Source of the DNA: Tardiphaga alba
Lineage (GTDB): Bacteria > Pseudomonadota > Alphaproteobacteria > Rhizobiales > Xanthobacteraceae
Reading direction: 5' to 3'
Length of the DNA stretch: 64,000 bases
NCBI RefSeq assembly: GCF_018279705.1
Contig: NZ_CP036498.1
Coordinates: 1,815,001-1,879,000 of the forward strand
Shown here: positions 56,314 to 64,000 of the stretch, in pieces
How positions within the stretch are numbered: the stretch's first letter is position 1
Layout of the letters: the number at the start of each line of letters is the position of its first letter
The notes under the pieces: generated by a model
Databases searched by the model: none
Seen by the model: the letters and a program-made list of their open reading frames with translations, nothing else
What the model was told of the DNA's origin: nothing
Position numbers and translations under genes: made by a program

Positions 56314-57065
56314 CAGGCGGCCTCCTCGCCGAGATAGGCGGCACGCACTTCCGCATTGTCGCGGATGTCCTGCGGCGTGCCACAGGCGATGATGCGGCCA
56401 TAGACCAGCACCGAGACGCGATCGGCCAGCGCGAACACCGCATCCATGTCGTGCTCGATCAGGATGATCGGCAATTCCTTGCGCAGCTCCTGCAGGATGT
56501 TGATCAGCCGCTGCGATTCATCGTGGCTGGTGCCGGCGAGCGGCTCGTCCAGCAACAGCAGTTTCGGTTTTGCCGCGAGTGCGATGGCGATTTCGAGCTG
56601 GCGCTTCTCACCATGTGACATCTGCCCGGCCGGCACGCGTGCGCGCGCACCGAGCCCAAACCGTGTCAGCAGCGCCATTGCGGTGTCGTTCAACGCGCGC
56701 TCGCCGGCGGCATTGCCGAGAAAGCGGAAGCTCGATCCATCGCGCGCCTGGGCGGCGAGCGCGACATTCTCCAGCGCCGAGAAGCGCGGCAGGATCGAGG
56801 TGATCTGGAACGAGCGCACCAGCCCGCGCTGCGCCCGCGTCGCCATCGGCAGCGGCACCATGTCCTCGCCGTTGAAGATGATGCGTCCGCTGTCGGGCCG
56901 CGCGTGACCGGAGATCTGGTGGATCAGCGTGGTCTTGCCGGCGCCATTCGGGCCGATGATGGCATGCAGCTCGCCGGGTTCGACACTGATGGTCACATCA
57001 TCGGTGACGCGCAAGGCGCCGTAGTTCTTGGTGAGGTTCTGCAGCTGCAGGAGGGCGTTGCTCAT
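56313..57065 (-). CDS. livG: Branched-chain amino acid-type ABC transporter ATPase LivG
   Basis: The 250-aa ATPase has Walker A GPNGAGKTT, the LivG-typical GLVRSFQITSILPRFSALEN, signature MSHGEKRQLEIA and Walker B LLLLDEPLAGTS. The start ATG 57065 overlaps the livM stop (ATGA); a longer frame to 57275 lies within livM and is rejected. It pairs with LivF. Confidence 0.93.
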   Translation of the reverse strand: MSNALLQLQNLTKNYGALRVTDDVTISVEPGELHAIIGPNGAGKTTLIHQISGHARPDSGRIIFNGEDMVPLPMATRAQRGLVRSFQITSILPRFSALENVALAAQARDGSSFRFLGNAAGERALNDTAMALLTRFGLGARARVPAGQMSHGEKRQLEIAIALAAKPKLLLLDEPLAGTSHDESQRLINILQELRKELPIILIEHDMDAVFALADRVSVLVYGRIIACGTPQDIRDNAEVRAAYLGEEAA

Positions 57066-58045
57066 GACTTGCCCCCGAACAGGCCGTTGATGCCGCCACG
57101 GACGAACAGCACGATCAGGATCAGGATCGGGCCAAAAATCATCGCCCAGTGTTCGGTGTAATGCGACAGGATATCGGCGAGCAGCGTGAAGGCCGCAGCA
57201 CCCAGGATCGCGCCATGCAGCGAACCGAGGCCGCCCAGCACTAGCACGAAAATCAGTTCGCCGGAGCGCTGCCACGCCGTATAGGCGGGGCTGACGAATT
57301 CGGTCTGATTGGCGAGCAGGAAACCGGAGACGCCGGCAATGAGACCTGCAATCACATAGGCGGTGAGCTGATAGCGGTAGGGCGCAAAGCCGATCGCCTC
57401 CATGCGCACCGGATTTTCGCGGATGCCGCGCAGCACGCGGCCGAAGCGCGAGGCGACCACGGCGCGCAGCAACAGATAGGCGCCGAGTAGAATGCCGAAC
57501 GTGACGTAATACATCGCCAGATCGTTCTTCATGAATTTTGCGCCGAAGAACGTGCTGCGCGCAGCCAGTGTCAGGCCGTCATCGCCGCCATAGGCAGCCA
57601 GCGATGTCGTCAGGAAAAACAGCATCTGGCCGAAGGCCAGCGTGATCATGATGAAATAGACGCCCTTGGTGCGCAGCGAGATCGCGCCGGTGACGAGCGC
57701 GAAGATGATCGATGTGGCGATCACGGCGGCGAGCTGGACAAAGCCATCGGTGATACCGTGGCTGGCCAGGATGGCCACGCTGTAGGCGCCGAGGCCGATG
57801 AAGGCGGCATGGCCGAAGGAGATCATCGCGCCATAGCCGATCAGGAGATCGAGCGACATGGCGCCAAGCGCCAGAATCATGATGCGGGTGACGACAGCCA
57901 GCACATAGCTCTGCGGCCCCAGCAGCAGCGCCAGCGGCACGGCAGCGAAACACGCGAAGATCAGCACCGGCAGGATGATCGCACGGCCCATGCGCGGCGG
58001 TGCGGCGATGGCCGGAGCGGCGTCAAGATCGACGAGATTGTTCAT
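57062..58045 (-). CDS. livM: Branched-chain amino acid-type ABC transporter permease LivM
   Basis: The 327-aa membrane protein has eight to ten hydrophobic helices and the LivM signature region FGHAAFIGLGAYSVAIL and FGRVLRGIRENPVRMEAIG, the ATPase-contacting loop. It begins 12 bases after livH. With LivH it forms the translocation path. Confidence 0.93.
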   Translation of the reverse strand: MNNLVDLDAAPAIAAPPRMGRAIILPVLIFACFAAVPLALLLGPQSYVLAVVTRIMILALGAMSLDLLIGYGAMISFGHAAFIGLGAYSVAILASHGITDGFVQLAAVIATSIIFALVTGAISLRTKGVYFIMITLAFGQMLFFLTTSLAAYGGDDGLTLAARSTFFGAKFMKNDLAMYYVTFGILLGAYLLLRAVVASRFGRVLRGIRENPVRMEAIGFAPYRYQLTAYVIAGLIAGVSGFLLANQTEFVSPAYTAWQRSGELIFVLVLGGLGSLHGAILGAAAFTLLADILSHYTEHWAMIFGPILILIVLFVRGGINGLFGGKS

Positions 58046-58057
58046 GGTGCGCTCCCG

Positions 58058-58978
58058 TTACTTCTTGGCCGGGAACAGGCCGGACGGCCGGAAGAACAAC
58101 ACGGCAGCCATCAGGATATAGATCAGCATCGGCGCCACCGCGCGGCCGGTCTGGCTCGCGGCGGAGGGATCCAGCAGTGCGCGCAGCAGCACCGGGGCGA
58201 AGAAGCGGCCGAGCGTATCGACGAGGCCGATCAGGAGTGCGGCGATGAAGGCGCCGCGGATCGAGCCGATGCCGCCGATCACGATGACGACGAAAGCGAG
58301 GATCAGCACATTGTCGCCCATGCCGGGCTCCACCGACAGGATCGGCGCGATCATGGCGCCGGCAAAGCCGGCCAGCATGGCGCCGACGCCGAACACGATG
58401 GTGAAGAGCAGGCGGATATTGATGCCGAGCGCGGACACCATGGCGGCATTGCTGGCGCCGGCGCGGATCAGCATGCCGAGCTTGGTGCGATTGACGACCA
58501 CATAGAGCGCGATGCCGACCAGGATGCCGACGGCGATGATGACGAGACGCCAGACCGGATAGAGCAGGCCATCGGTGATCTCGACGGCGCCGGACAGCGC
58601 GTCGGGGATCGGCACATTCAACGGGGCGGCGCCCCAGACATATTTGACGGCCTGATTGAGGAAGATGATGACGCCGAAAGTCGCCAGCACCTGATCGAGA
58701 TGGTCGCGATCATAGAGATGCCTGAAAATGAGCAGCTCCAGCACCAGGCCGAAGATCAGCGCGGCGGGCAATGCCAGCGCGAGGCCAGTGAAGAAGCTGC
58801 CGGTCATGGCGGTGAAGGCGGCGACGAAATAGGCGCCCACCATATACTGCACGCCATGGGCGAGATTGATGAAGTCCATCACGCCGAACACCAGCGTGAG
58901 GCCGGCGGCGATCAGGAACAGGATCAGCCCGAACTGCAGGCCGTTGAGTACCTGGACGAGGGCGAGGGTCAGGGTCAT
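58058..58978 (-). CDS. livH: Branched-chain amino acid-type ABC transporter permease LivH
   Basis: The 306-aa membrane protein has the LivH N-terminus VLNGLQFGLILFLIAAGLTLVFGVMDFINLAHG and a loop LIRAGASNAAMVSALGINIRLLF. About eight hydrophobic helices are visible. It is 90 bases after the binding protein gene and 12 before livM. Confidence 0.93.
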   Translation of the reverse strand: MTLTLALVQVLNGLQFGLILFLIAAGLTLVFGVMDFINLAHGVQYMVGAYFVAAFTAMTGSFFTGLALALPAALIFGLVLELLIFRHLYDRDHLDQVLATFGVIIFLNQAVKYVWGAAPLNVPIPDALSGAVEITDGLLYPVWRLVIIAVGILVGIALYVVVNRTKLGMLIRAGASNAAMVSALGINIRLLFTIVFGVGAMLAGFAGAMIAPILSVEPGMGDNVLILAFVVIVIGGIGSIRGAFIAALLIGLVDTLGRFFAPVLLRALLDPSAASQTGRAVAPMLIYILMAAVLFFRPSGLFPAKK

Positions 58979-59068
58979 CAGAAAAACTTGTGGCCTTGGA
59001 TCAAGTAAAAGACCGGGCCGCCCCGCCCATGCAGAGACGGCCCGGTGACGATGATCGGCGTCGCGCGT

Positions 59069-60241
59069 TTACTGCGCGGCGCAATCCTTGGCGTAGCGAT
59101 CGGCGTAGTTGGTGAAGACCTTCTCGGCGATCTCGGTCTGGAACTTGCCGTCGGCGCGCTTGGCGACCTTGGTCAGGTAGAAGTCCTGGATCGGATAGCC
59201 GTTATTGCTGAACTTGAAACCGCCGCGGATCGAGGGGAAGTCGGCTTTGCGAAGCGCCGCCGCCACCTTAGTCTTGTCGGACAGGTCGCCCTTCAGGGAC
59301 GAGACGGCGCTGTTGATCAGAAGCGCGGCGTCATAGGCCTGGAAGGCATAGGTCGCCGGCACGCTGTTATAGGCCTTCTCATACTCCGCCACGAACTTCT
59401 TGTTCGCTGCGTTGTCTAGGTTCGGCGCCCAGTTGGAGCCGCCGAACATGCCGATGGCCGCATCCTGCTGCGCGGGCAGCGTGGATTCATCCACGGTGAA
59501 AGTGGAGAGGAACGGGATGCGGTCGAGCAGGCCGGCCTGCTTGTACTGCTTGACGAGATTCACGCCCATGCCGCCCGGCATGAAGGTGAGCACGGCATCG
59601 GGCTTCATCGATGCGATCTTCGATAGCTCGGCCTGGAAGTCGAGCGTGCCGAGCGGCATGTAGCTCTCCTCCACGATGTCGCCCTTGAAGTCCATCTTCA
59701 CGCCGGCGACAAAGTCCTTGCCGGCCTGGTAGTTCGGCGTGATCAGATAGATTTTCTTGTAGCCGCGCTTCTGCGCGACATTGCCGAGGATCTGGTGGAT
59801 CTGGTCGTTCTGATACGACGTCACATAGAAATACGGATTGCACTCCTTGCCCGCATAGCTGGACGGGCCGGCATTCGGCGAAATCAGGAAGGTCTTGTTC
59901 TCGGTGACCGGCTTGTGGATCGCCTGCAGGATGTTGGAGAAGATGGGGCCGACCACGAAGTCGACCTTGTCGCGCTCCAGCAGGCCCTTGACCTTGGTGA
60001 CGGCGACGTCGGGCTTCAATTCGTCATCGACGACGACGACTTCGACATCCTTGCCGCCCATCTTGCCGCCGAGATCCTTGACGGCGAGATTGAAGCCGTC
60101 GCGGGCCTGCTGGCCGAGCACGGCGCCGGCGCCCGACAGCGACACGATCACGCCGACCTTGATCTTCTCCTGCGCAAGCGCCGGCATGGCGGTGGCGCTC
60201 ATCAATGCAGCAAACGCTGCCAATTTGAGATGCTTCTTCAT
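59069..60241 (-). CDS. livK: Periplasmic substrate-binding protein of a Liv-type importer
   Basis: The 390-aa protein starts with a signal peptide (MKKHLKLAAFAALMSATAMPALA) and continues as a type I periplasmic binding protein (IKVGVIVSLSGAGAVLGQQARDGFNLAV, DDELKPDVAVTKVKGLL, FLISPNAGPSSYAGKECNPYFY). It is the first gene of the livK-H-M-G-F-cupin operon and is divergent from marR. The binding specificity could be an aromatic acid such as anthranilate rather than leucine; this is inference from context. Confidence 0.9.
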   Translation of the reverse strand: MKKHLKLAAFAALMSATAMPALAQEKIKVGVIVSLSGAGAVLGQQARDGFNLAVKDLGGKMGGKDVEVVVVDDELKPDVAVTKVKGLLERDKVDFVVGPIFSNILQAIHKPVTENKTFLISPNAGPSSYAGKECNPYFYVTSYQNDQIHQILGNVAQKRGYKKIYLITPNYQAGKDFVAGVKMDFKGDIVEESYMPLGTLDFQAELSKIASMKPDAVLTFMPGGMGVNLVKQYKQAGLLDRIPFLSTFTVDESTLPAQQDAAIGMFGGSNWAPNLDNAANKKFVAEYEKAYNSVPATYAFQAYDAALLINSAVSSLKGDLSDKTKVAAALRKADFPSIRGGFKFSNNGYPIQDFYLTKVAKRADGKFQTEIAEKVFTNYADRYAKDCAAQ

Positions 60242-60417
60242 GTTCGTCCTCCTCCGATCGGCCCCGACAGGCGGCCGAATAAACGCATCAACCCAATCAA
60301 GTTGTGTTCTTTTGCCCGCAGCTTAAGCTGAGCGCGGCGGCTGCCGCAAGCGAAGTCGCTCAGTCTTTGGGCGCAAACACGCGATGACGGGGACTATGCA
60401 AAGGGCAGGCCAATTTA

Positions 60418-60432
60418 TTTGAAGCCTAAAGA
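60418..60432. promoter_or_regulatory. Candidate MarR operator site f
   Basis: TTTGAAGCCTAAAGA fits the consensus with weaker last positions. Read on the minus strand (TCTTTAGGCTTCAAA) it faces livK, 177 bases upstream of that gene. Confidence 0.6.
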
Positions 60433-60495
60433 AATGTGACAGATCAAGATCGGGGTCGGCCTGCGGCGTTTTGGCTTGCGCATGTCCCAAAATTG

Positions 60496-60510
60496 CTTGA
60501 AGGTCAAAAG
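60496..60510. promoter_or_regulatory. Candidate MarR operator site g
   Basis: CTTGAAGGTCAAAAG resembles the consensus with two deviations. It lies 79 bases before the marR start and would allow autoregulation. Confidence 0.55.
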
Positions 60511-60589
60511 ATCGCGGTTGCAGCATGACACTGTGGATGGGATGGCGGCGACCTCCGCTGCCGGATCGCCGGACTGGTAAGATTGCATC

Positions 60590-61090
60590 ATGATTCTCGA
60601 CTCCGAGACCAAGGCTGTCGAACTCCCCGAAGATCACGGCGATGAGCTGCGGCTCTGGCTGCGCTTGCTCACCTGCACCACGTTGATCGAGGGCGAGGTG
60701 CGCAGCCGCCTGCGCGAACGCTTCGATGTGACGCTGCCGCGTTTCGATCTGATGGCGCAACTCGACAAGGTGCCGGATGGCATGACCCTGTCGGATGTCT
60801 CCAAGCGCATGATGGTGTCGAACGGCAATGTGACAGGCCTCGTCGAGCGCCTCGTCGAATCCGGCCATGTGGATCGCCGCACCTCGGAGACCGACCGCCG
60901 CGTCCAGGTGATCCGCCTGACCAAGCTCGGCCGCGCAGAATTTCGCCGGATGGCGGAAGAGCACGAGACCTGGATCGCCGAAATTTTTACCGATCTGACG
61001 CCGAAGGATGTGCGCGAGTTGATGCGTCTGCTCGCCAAGACAAAGTCGTCCGCGCAGAAGGCCGGGCAAAAGGCATCCAAGGCGCCATGA
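60590..61090 (+). CDS. MarR family transcriptional regulator
   Basis: The 166-aa protein has the MarR winged-helix fold: MTLSDVSKRMMVSNGNVTGLVERLVESG (recognition helix about 78-98) followed by the wing TSETDRRVQVIRLTKLG. MarR regulators dimerise and bind near-palindromic operators, usually released by a ligand; several in aromatic catabolism (for example CouR and BadR of Rhodopseudomonas) respond to aryl compounds or aryl-CoA. Two operator-like sites precede it, and its stop overlaps the next gene as ATGA. It is the best candidate to read the eight related sites in 35.6-62.0 kb. Confidence 0.9.
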   Translation: MILDSETKAVELPEDHGDELRLWLRLLTCTTLIEGEVRSRLRERFDVTLPRFDLMAQLDKVPDGMTLSDVSKRMMVSNGNVTGLVERLVESGHVDRRTSETDRRVQVIRLTKLGRAEFRRMAEEHETWIAEIFTDLTPKDVRELMRLLAKTKSSAQKAGQKASKAP

Positions 61091-61917
61091 CTCCCGTCGA
61101 TATGACTGCACTTGATCTCGAGGCCGAATACAACAACCGCGCCCGCGTGCCGGAAAGCGGCGAGCTGATCGCCGCATGGGCGCGCGATGCCAAGGCTTAT
61201 CGGGAGCAGAATGGCACGCCTGATGTGCTGTCCTATGGGGCAGGCGAGCGCAACAGGATCGATTACTTCGCAGCCGGCGACCAAGGCCCCATCGTGGTCT
61301 TCATCCATGGCGGCTACTGGCAGGCGCTCGATGCCTCCTTCTTCAGCCATCTGTCCCGCGGCCTCACCCAGCATGGCATCAGCGTCGCGATGCCAAGCTA
61401 CGATCTGTGCCCGCAGGTCTCCGTCGCCGATATCGTCACGCAGATGCGTGCGGCGGTGCGTGAACTCGCAAAGCTCGGCCGCTCGATGGTGATCTCCGGT
61501 CATTCCGCTGGCGGCCATCTCGCCGCCTGCATGCTGGCGACGGACTGGCAGGCTGTCGATCCCGCATTGCCGCAAGACACGGTGAGGGCGGCCTACGCCA
61601 TTTCCGGCCTGTTCGACCTGCCGCCGCTGGTACCGACCTCGATCAACACCGCGCTGCAGCTCGATGACGCTGGCGCGCGTGCGGTCAGCCCTCTGTTCGG
61701 GCCGGTGCCGGGCCATGGCAGCCTCGATGCCGTCGTCGGCGGCGAGGAAAGTGCGGAGTATTTCCGCCAGAGCCGCAGCATCGTCGAGGCCTGGGGCAAA
61801 GCCATCTCCACACGTTACGGCACGGTTCCCGGCGCCAATCATTTCACCGCCATTGCGCCGCTCGCTGATGCGGAATCGCCGATGGTGCTGCGCCTGAAGG
61901 CTTTGGCCACCGTTTAG
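61087..61917 (+). CDS. Alpha/beta hydrolase, arylformamidase-like
   Basis: The 276-aa hydrolase has the oxyanion motif HGGYWQALDASFFSH, nucleophile elbow ISGHSAGGHLAACML and the His near VPGANHFTAIAPL. The HGGYW/GHSAGG combination and a SINTALQLDDAGARAVSPLF segment resemble kynurenine formamidase-type enzymes. It could liberate an arylamine from an N-acyl or formyl derivative. It is translationally coupled to marR (ATGA overlap). No kynureninase is present in the window, so the kynurenine route itself is not shown. Confidence 0.8.
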   Translation: MTPVDMTALDLEAEYNNRARVPESGELIAAWARDAKAYREQNGTPDVLSYGAGERNRIDYFAAGDQGPIVVFIHGGYWQALDASFFSHLSRGLTQHGISVAMPSYDLCPQVSVADIVTQMRAAVRELAKLGRSMVISGHSAGGHLAACMLATDWQAVDPALPQDTVRAAYAISGLFDLPPLVPTSINTALQLDDAGARAVSPLFGPVPGHGSLDAVVGGEESAEYFRQSRSIVEAWGKAISTRYGTVPGANHFTAIAPLADAESPMVLRLKALATV

Positions 61918-62003
61918 GCCGTCTGCCCAAACTATCCGCGCAAAACGCGCACCCGCGCCAAAAATTTCACCGTGCCCCCGATTTCCGCAGTTGCGCCGAT
62001 ATG

Positions 62004-62018
62004 TTTTAAGTCTAAAAT
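62004..62018. promoter_or_regulatory. Candidate MarR operator site h with overlapping promoter
   Basis: TTTTAAGTCTAAAAT matches the consensus and is a nearly perfect dyad. TTGCGC (61991-61996), 16 bases and TAAAAT (62013-62018) form a promoter. It is 45 bases before the CoA ligase start. Confidence 0.72.
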
Positions 62019-62062
62019 GATTTCCAACGACGCCTCGATGCGTCCGGACGCAGGAGCATGTC

Positions 62063-63727
62063 ATGGCCGCTGCCGATACACAGACGGGGAAGCGCTACAC
62101 CGCGCATGTTGACACCTTCGCGTGGGACAACATGCCGCCGGCTGATCAATTGCCGGAATTCATTTTCACGCGTCCCGAATTCCAATATCCCGAACGCATC
62201 AATTGCGTGGTGCCGTTTCTCGATCGCTGGGTCGCGGAAGGGCGCGGCGATGCGATGTGCATGATCGGGCCGGATGCGAGCTACACCTATCGCCAGCTTT
62301 ATGAGCTGGTGAACAGGATCAGCAATGTGCTGGTCGGCAAGCTCGGCCTCGTGCCGGGTGGTCGCGTGCTGCTGCGCTCGGCGAACAATCCGATGATGGT
62401 CGCGGCCTATCTCGCCATCATCAAGGCGGGCGGCGTCTGCGTCGCCACCATGCCGCTGCTGCGCGCGAAAGAGCTGATCTATCCGATCCAGAAAGCGAAG
62501 ATCTCGCTGGCTTTGTGCGACGGCAAACTGTCGGACGAACTCGACAAGGCCGCAGCCTCGGCGCCCGAGCTCAAGCGTGCCGTCTATTGGGGCACCGGCA
62601 AGGACGACTCGCTGGATGCGCTGATCGCCGATGCCAGCACTGAATTCAAAGCTGTCGATACCGCAGCCGACGACATCTGCCTCGTCGCTTTCACCTCGGG
62701 CACGACAGGCGATCCCAAGGGCACCATGCATTTCCATCGCGACATGCTCGCGGTGTGCGATGGTTTTGCCCGCAACGTGCTGCGTGCTTCTCCCGACGAT
62801 CGCTTCATCGGCTCGGCGCCACTCGCTTTCACCTTCGGCTTCGGCGGCGTGTTGTTTCCGCTGCATATCGGCGCGTCCTTCGTCGTGCCGGAGAAGTCCA
62901 CGCCCGACGATCTGGCCAAGGAAATTGCAAAGCACAAGGTCACCGTCACCTTCACGGCGCCCACCGCCTATCGCGCCATTCTCAGCAAGATCGATCAGTA
63001 CGATCTGTCTTCACTGCGCAAATGCGTATCGGCCGGCGAGACGCTGCCCAAGGGCACGTTCGATGCCTGGCACAAGGCGACCGGCATCAAGCTGATGGAT
63101 GGCATCGGCGGCACCGAGATGCTGCACATCTTCATCTGCGCCATCGAGGACGAGATACGTCCAGGCTCCACCGGCAAGCCGGTGCCGGGCTATGAAGCCA
63201 AGATCGTGGACGACGAGGGCAGGGATGTGCCGCCCGGGTCCATGGGGCGTCTCGCGGTGCGTGGGCCCACTGGCTGCAAATACATGGCCGATCCGCGCCA
63301 GACCAAATATGTGGAGAACGGCTGGAACCTGACCGGCGATACATTCGTGATGGATGAGGACGGTTACTTCTGGTACCAGTCCCGCTCCGACGACATGATC
63401 GTCTCGGCCGGTTACAACATTGCCGGTCCTGATGTCGAAGCAGCGCTGCTCACCCATGAAGCGGTGGCGGAAGCCGGTGTCGTCGGTTGTCCCGATGCGG
63501 ATCGCGGCATGATCGTGAAGGCCTATGTGGTCCTGGCACCTGGTCATGCGGCGAGCGATGCGCTGGTGGCGGAGTTGCAGAACCACGTCAAACGTGAGAT
63601 TGCGCCGTTCAAATATCCGCGTGCGATCGAATTCGTGTCGCAATTGCCAAAGACCCAAACGGGCAAGCTGCAGCGCTTTGCGCTGCGCAAGCTGGCTGCA
63701 GAGACGGCATCCGTCGCCGCGGCCTGA
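62063..63727 (+). CDS. Aryl-CoA ligase (2-aminobenzoate/benzoate-CoA ligase-like)
   Basis: The 554-aa adenylate-forming enzyme activates an aromatic acid with ATP and CoA. Motifs are FTSGTTGDPKGTMHFHRDML (ATP), LMDGIGGTEMLHIF, GYNIAGPDVEAALL and the C-terminal lysine region LPKTQTGKLQRFAL. The HIF after GGTEML and the FEFIF-type start (TRPEFQYPERINCV) are characteristic of benzoate/aminobenzoate-CoA ligases. It would form the substrate of the fusion monooxygenase at 51278. It follows operator site h and precedes the RidA gene, and its start ATG at 62063 has GGAG upstream. Confidence 0.88.
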   Translation: MAAADTQTGKRYTAHVDTFAWDNMPPADQLPEFIFTRPEFQYPERINCVVPFLDRWVAEGRGDAMCMIGPDASYTYRQLYELVNRISNVLVGKLGLVPGGRVLLRSANNPMMVAAYLAIIKAGGVCVATMPLLRAKELIYPIQKAKISLALCDGKLSDELDKAAASAPELKRAVYWGTGKDDSLDALIADASTEFKAVDTAADDICLVAFTSGTTGDPKGTMHFHRDMLAVCDGFARNVLRASPDDRFIGSAPLAFTFGFGGVLFPLHIGASFVVPEKSTPDDLAKEIAKHKVTVTFTAPTAYRAILSKIDQYDLSSLRKCVSAGETLPKGTFDAWHKATGIKLMDGIGGTEMLHIFICAIEDEIRPGSTGKPVPGYEAKIVDDEGRDVPPGSMGRLAVRGPTGCKYMADPRQTKYVENGWNLTGDTFVMDEDGYFWYQSRSDDMIVSAGYNIAGPDVEAALLTHEAVAEAGVVGCPDADRGMIVKAYVVLAPGHAASDALVAELQNHVKREIAPFKYPRAIEFVSQLPKTQTGKLQRFALRKLAAETASVAAA

Positions 63728-63757
63728 ACGCCATTTTGAATTGAGGAGTATTGCCCG

Positions 63758-64000
63758 GTGACGTCACCAAAGGGGCCGACATTGACCGTGGTGCCAGGCG
63801 CCAAGTCTGACAACGAAAAGTCAGACAGCGCGCCATCGGGCGTGCGCACGCTGCAGCCGAGCGGCTGGCCGAAGCCGAAAGGCTACGCCAATGGCATGAC
63901 CGCGGACGGCCGCATCGTCGTCACCGGCGGCGTGATCGGCTGGGACGTGGAAGAGAAGCTGCAGCCGGATTTCATCGGCCAGGTCCGCCAGGCGCTGCAG
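63758..64000 (+). CDS. RidA family protein (incomplete at window end)
   Basis: The first 81 codons are visible. After a variable N-terminal tail, LQPSGWPKPKGYANGMTADG and GRIVVTGGVIGWD are typical of RidA/YjgF proteins, which hydrolyse reactive enamines and imines. I start at GTG 63758, which has GAGGAG upstream, 30 bases after the ligase. Ring reduction of 2-aminobenzoyl-CoA gives an enamine-type product, so a RidA in this operon has a plausible chemical role (inference). Part of the protein lies outside the window. Confidence 0.82.
   Translation, partial: MTSPKGPTLTVVPGAKSDNEKSDSAPSGVRTLQPSGWPKPKGYANGMTADGRIVVTGGVIGWDVEEKLQPDFIGQVRQALQ

Larger units (their letters stand above)
60242..60589. 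other. Divergent control region livK / marR
   Basis: This 348-base region holds two candidate MarR operators, at 60418 and 60496, and no gene. The half nearest livK (60242-60417) shows no further obvious element apart from A/T-rich stretches. Confidence 0.6.

Noticed and set aside
57758..59008. Rightward open frame of 416 codons rich in Asp, Glu, His and Gln
   Set aside because: Composition is that of antisense reading of hydrophobic codons; it overlaps livM and livH.
60270..60300. FNR-like box near livK
   Set aside because: The half-sites are direct (TTGAT and TTGAT on the minus strand), not inverted, so it is not an FNR/FixK palindrome.

Overview
The window reads as a chromosomal segment (roughly 60-65% GC by eye) of an alphaproteobacterium of the Nitrobacteraceae (Bradyrhizobium / Rhodopseudomonas / Afipia / Tardiphaga group). 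The reasons are a fused transaldolase-glucose-6-phosphate isomerase, a pqqABCDE cluster with a 26-residue PqqA, FixK/FNR boxes, promoters matching the EcfG general-stress consensus, and many intergenic palindromic repeats typical of these genomes. Species assignment is inference. I saw no rRNA, tRNA, insertion sequence, phage gene or CRISPR array.

1-13.4 kb: alpha-glucan and trehalose metabolism. A leftward operon glgE > treS-maltokinase fusion > glgB > glgX (glgX cut by the window edge) encodes the GlgE route, in which trehalose becomes maltose, maltose-1-phosphate and then branched glucan that can be debranched. A rightward unit carries malQ, broken by an apparent one-base loss in a G tract, and a GH15 glucosidase. 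The divergent intergenic region holds an EcfG-type promoter.

13.6-21.3 kb: a leftward sugar-phosphate operon, tal-pgi > gnd > zwf > pgl > gntK > HAD phosphatase, i.e. the oxidative pentose phosphate entry plus gluconate activation, with a second EcfG-like promoter in front. 21.5-25.5 kb: a DsrE-like protein, a secreted unknown protein, a chemoreceptor with a C-terminal PilZ domain preceded by a perfect FixK box, and a small unknown protein.

25.6-32.7 kb: PQQ biosynthesis (pqqABCDE, leftward, with a proline iminopeptidase coupled to its end) and, divergently, a DUF6894 gene, an exported PQQ-type sugar dehydrogenase and a di-haem cytochrome c, a plausible cofactor-dehydrogenase-electron acceptor set. 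32.9-33.5 kb is a promoter-led, heavily palindromic non-coding region. 33.5-35.6 kb: amidase, glutathione peroxidase, DUF3297.

35.7-64 kb: a large catabolic island. It has an ABC importer without a binding protein, 3-hydroxyacyl-CoA dehydrogenase, an octopine-dehydrogenase-like enzyme, two acyl-CoA ligases, two acyl-CoA dehydrogenase-family proteins, SDR, enoyl-CoA hydratase, a fused FAD monooxygenase/Old-Yellow-Enzyme protein of the anthraniloyl-CoA (salicylyl-CoA) monooxygenase type, further flavin monooxygenases, two paralogous cupins, a complete Liv-type ABC importer, a MarR regulator, an arylformamidase-like hydrolase and a RidA protein. The set fits aerobic, CoA-dependent breakdown of 2-aminobenzoate (anthranilate) or a close amino-aromatic. 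The most striking find is a near-palindromic 15-bp element (consensus YTTKARGYYTAAAAY) in front of seven transcription units of this island, including two copies in front of the marR gene. It is a strong candidate for the MarR operator and defines a local regulon. The anthraniloyl-CoA monooxygenase promoter additionally carries a perfect FixK/FNR box.

Twelve copies of at least eight families of intergenic inverted repeats sit mostly after genes; two of them supply the stop codon of the preceding gene.
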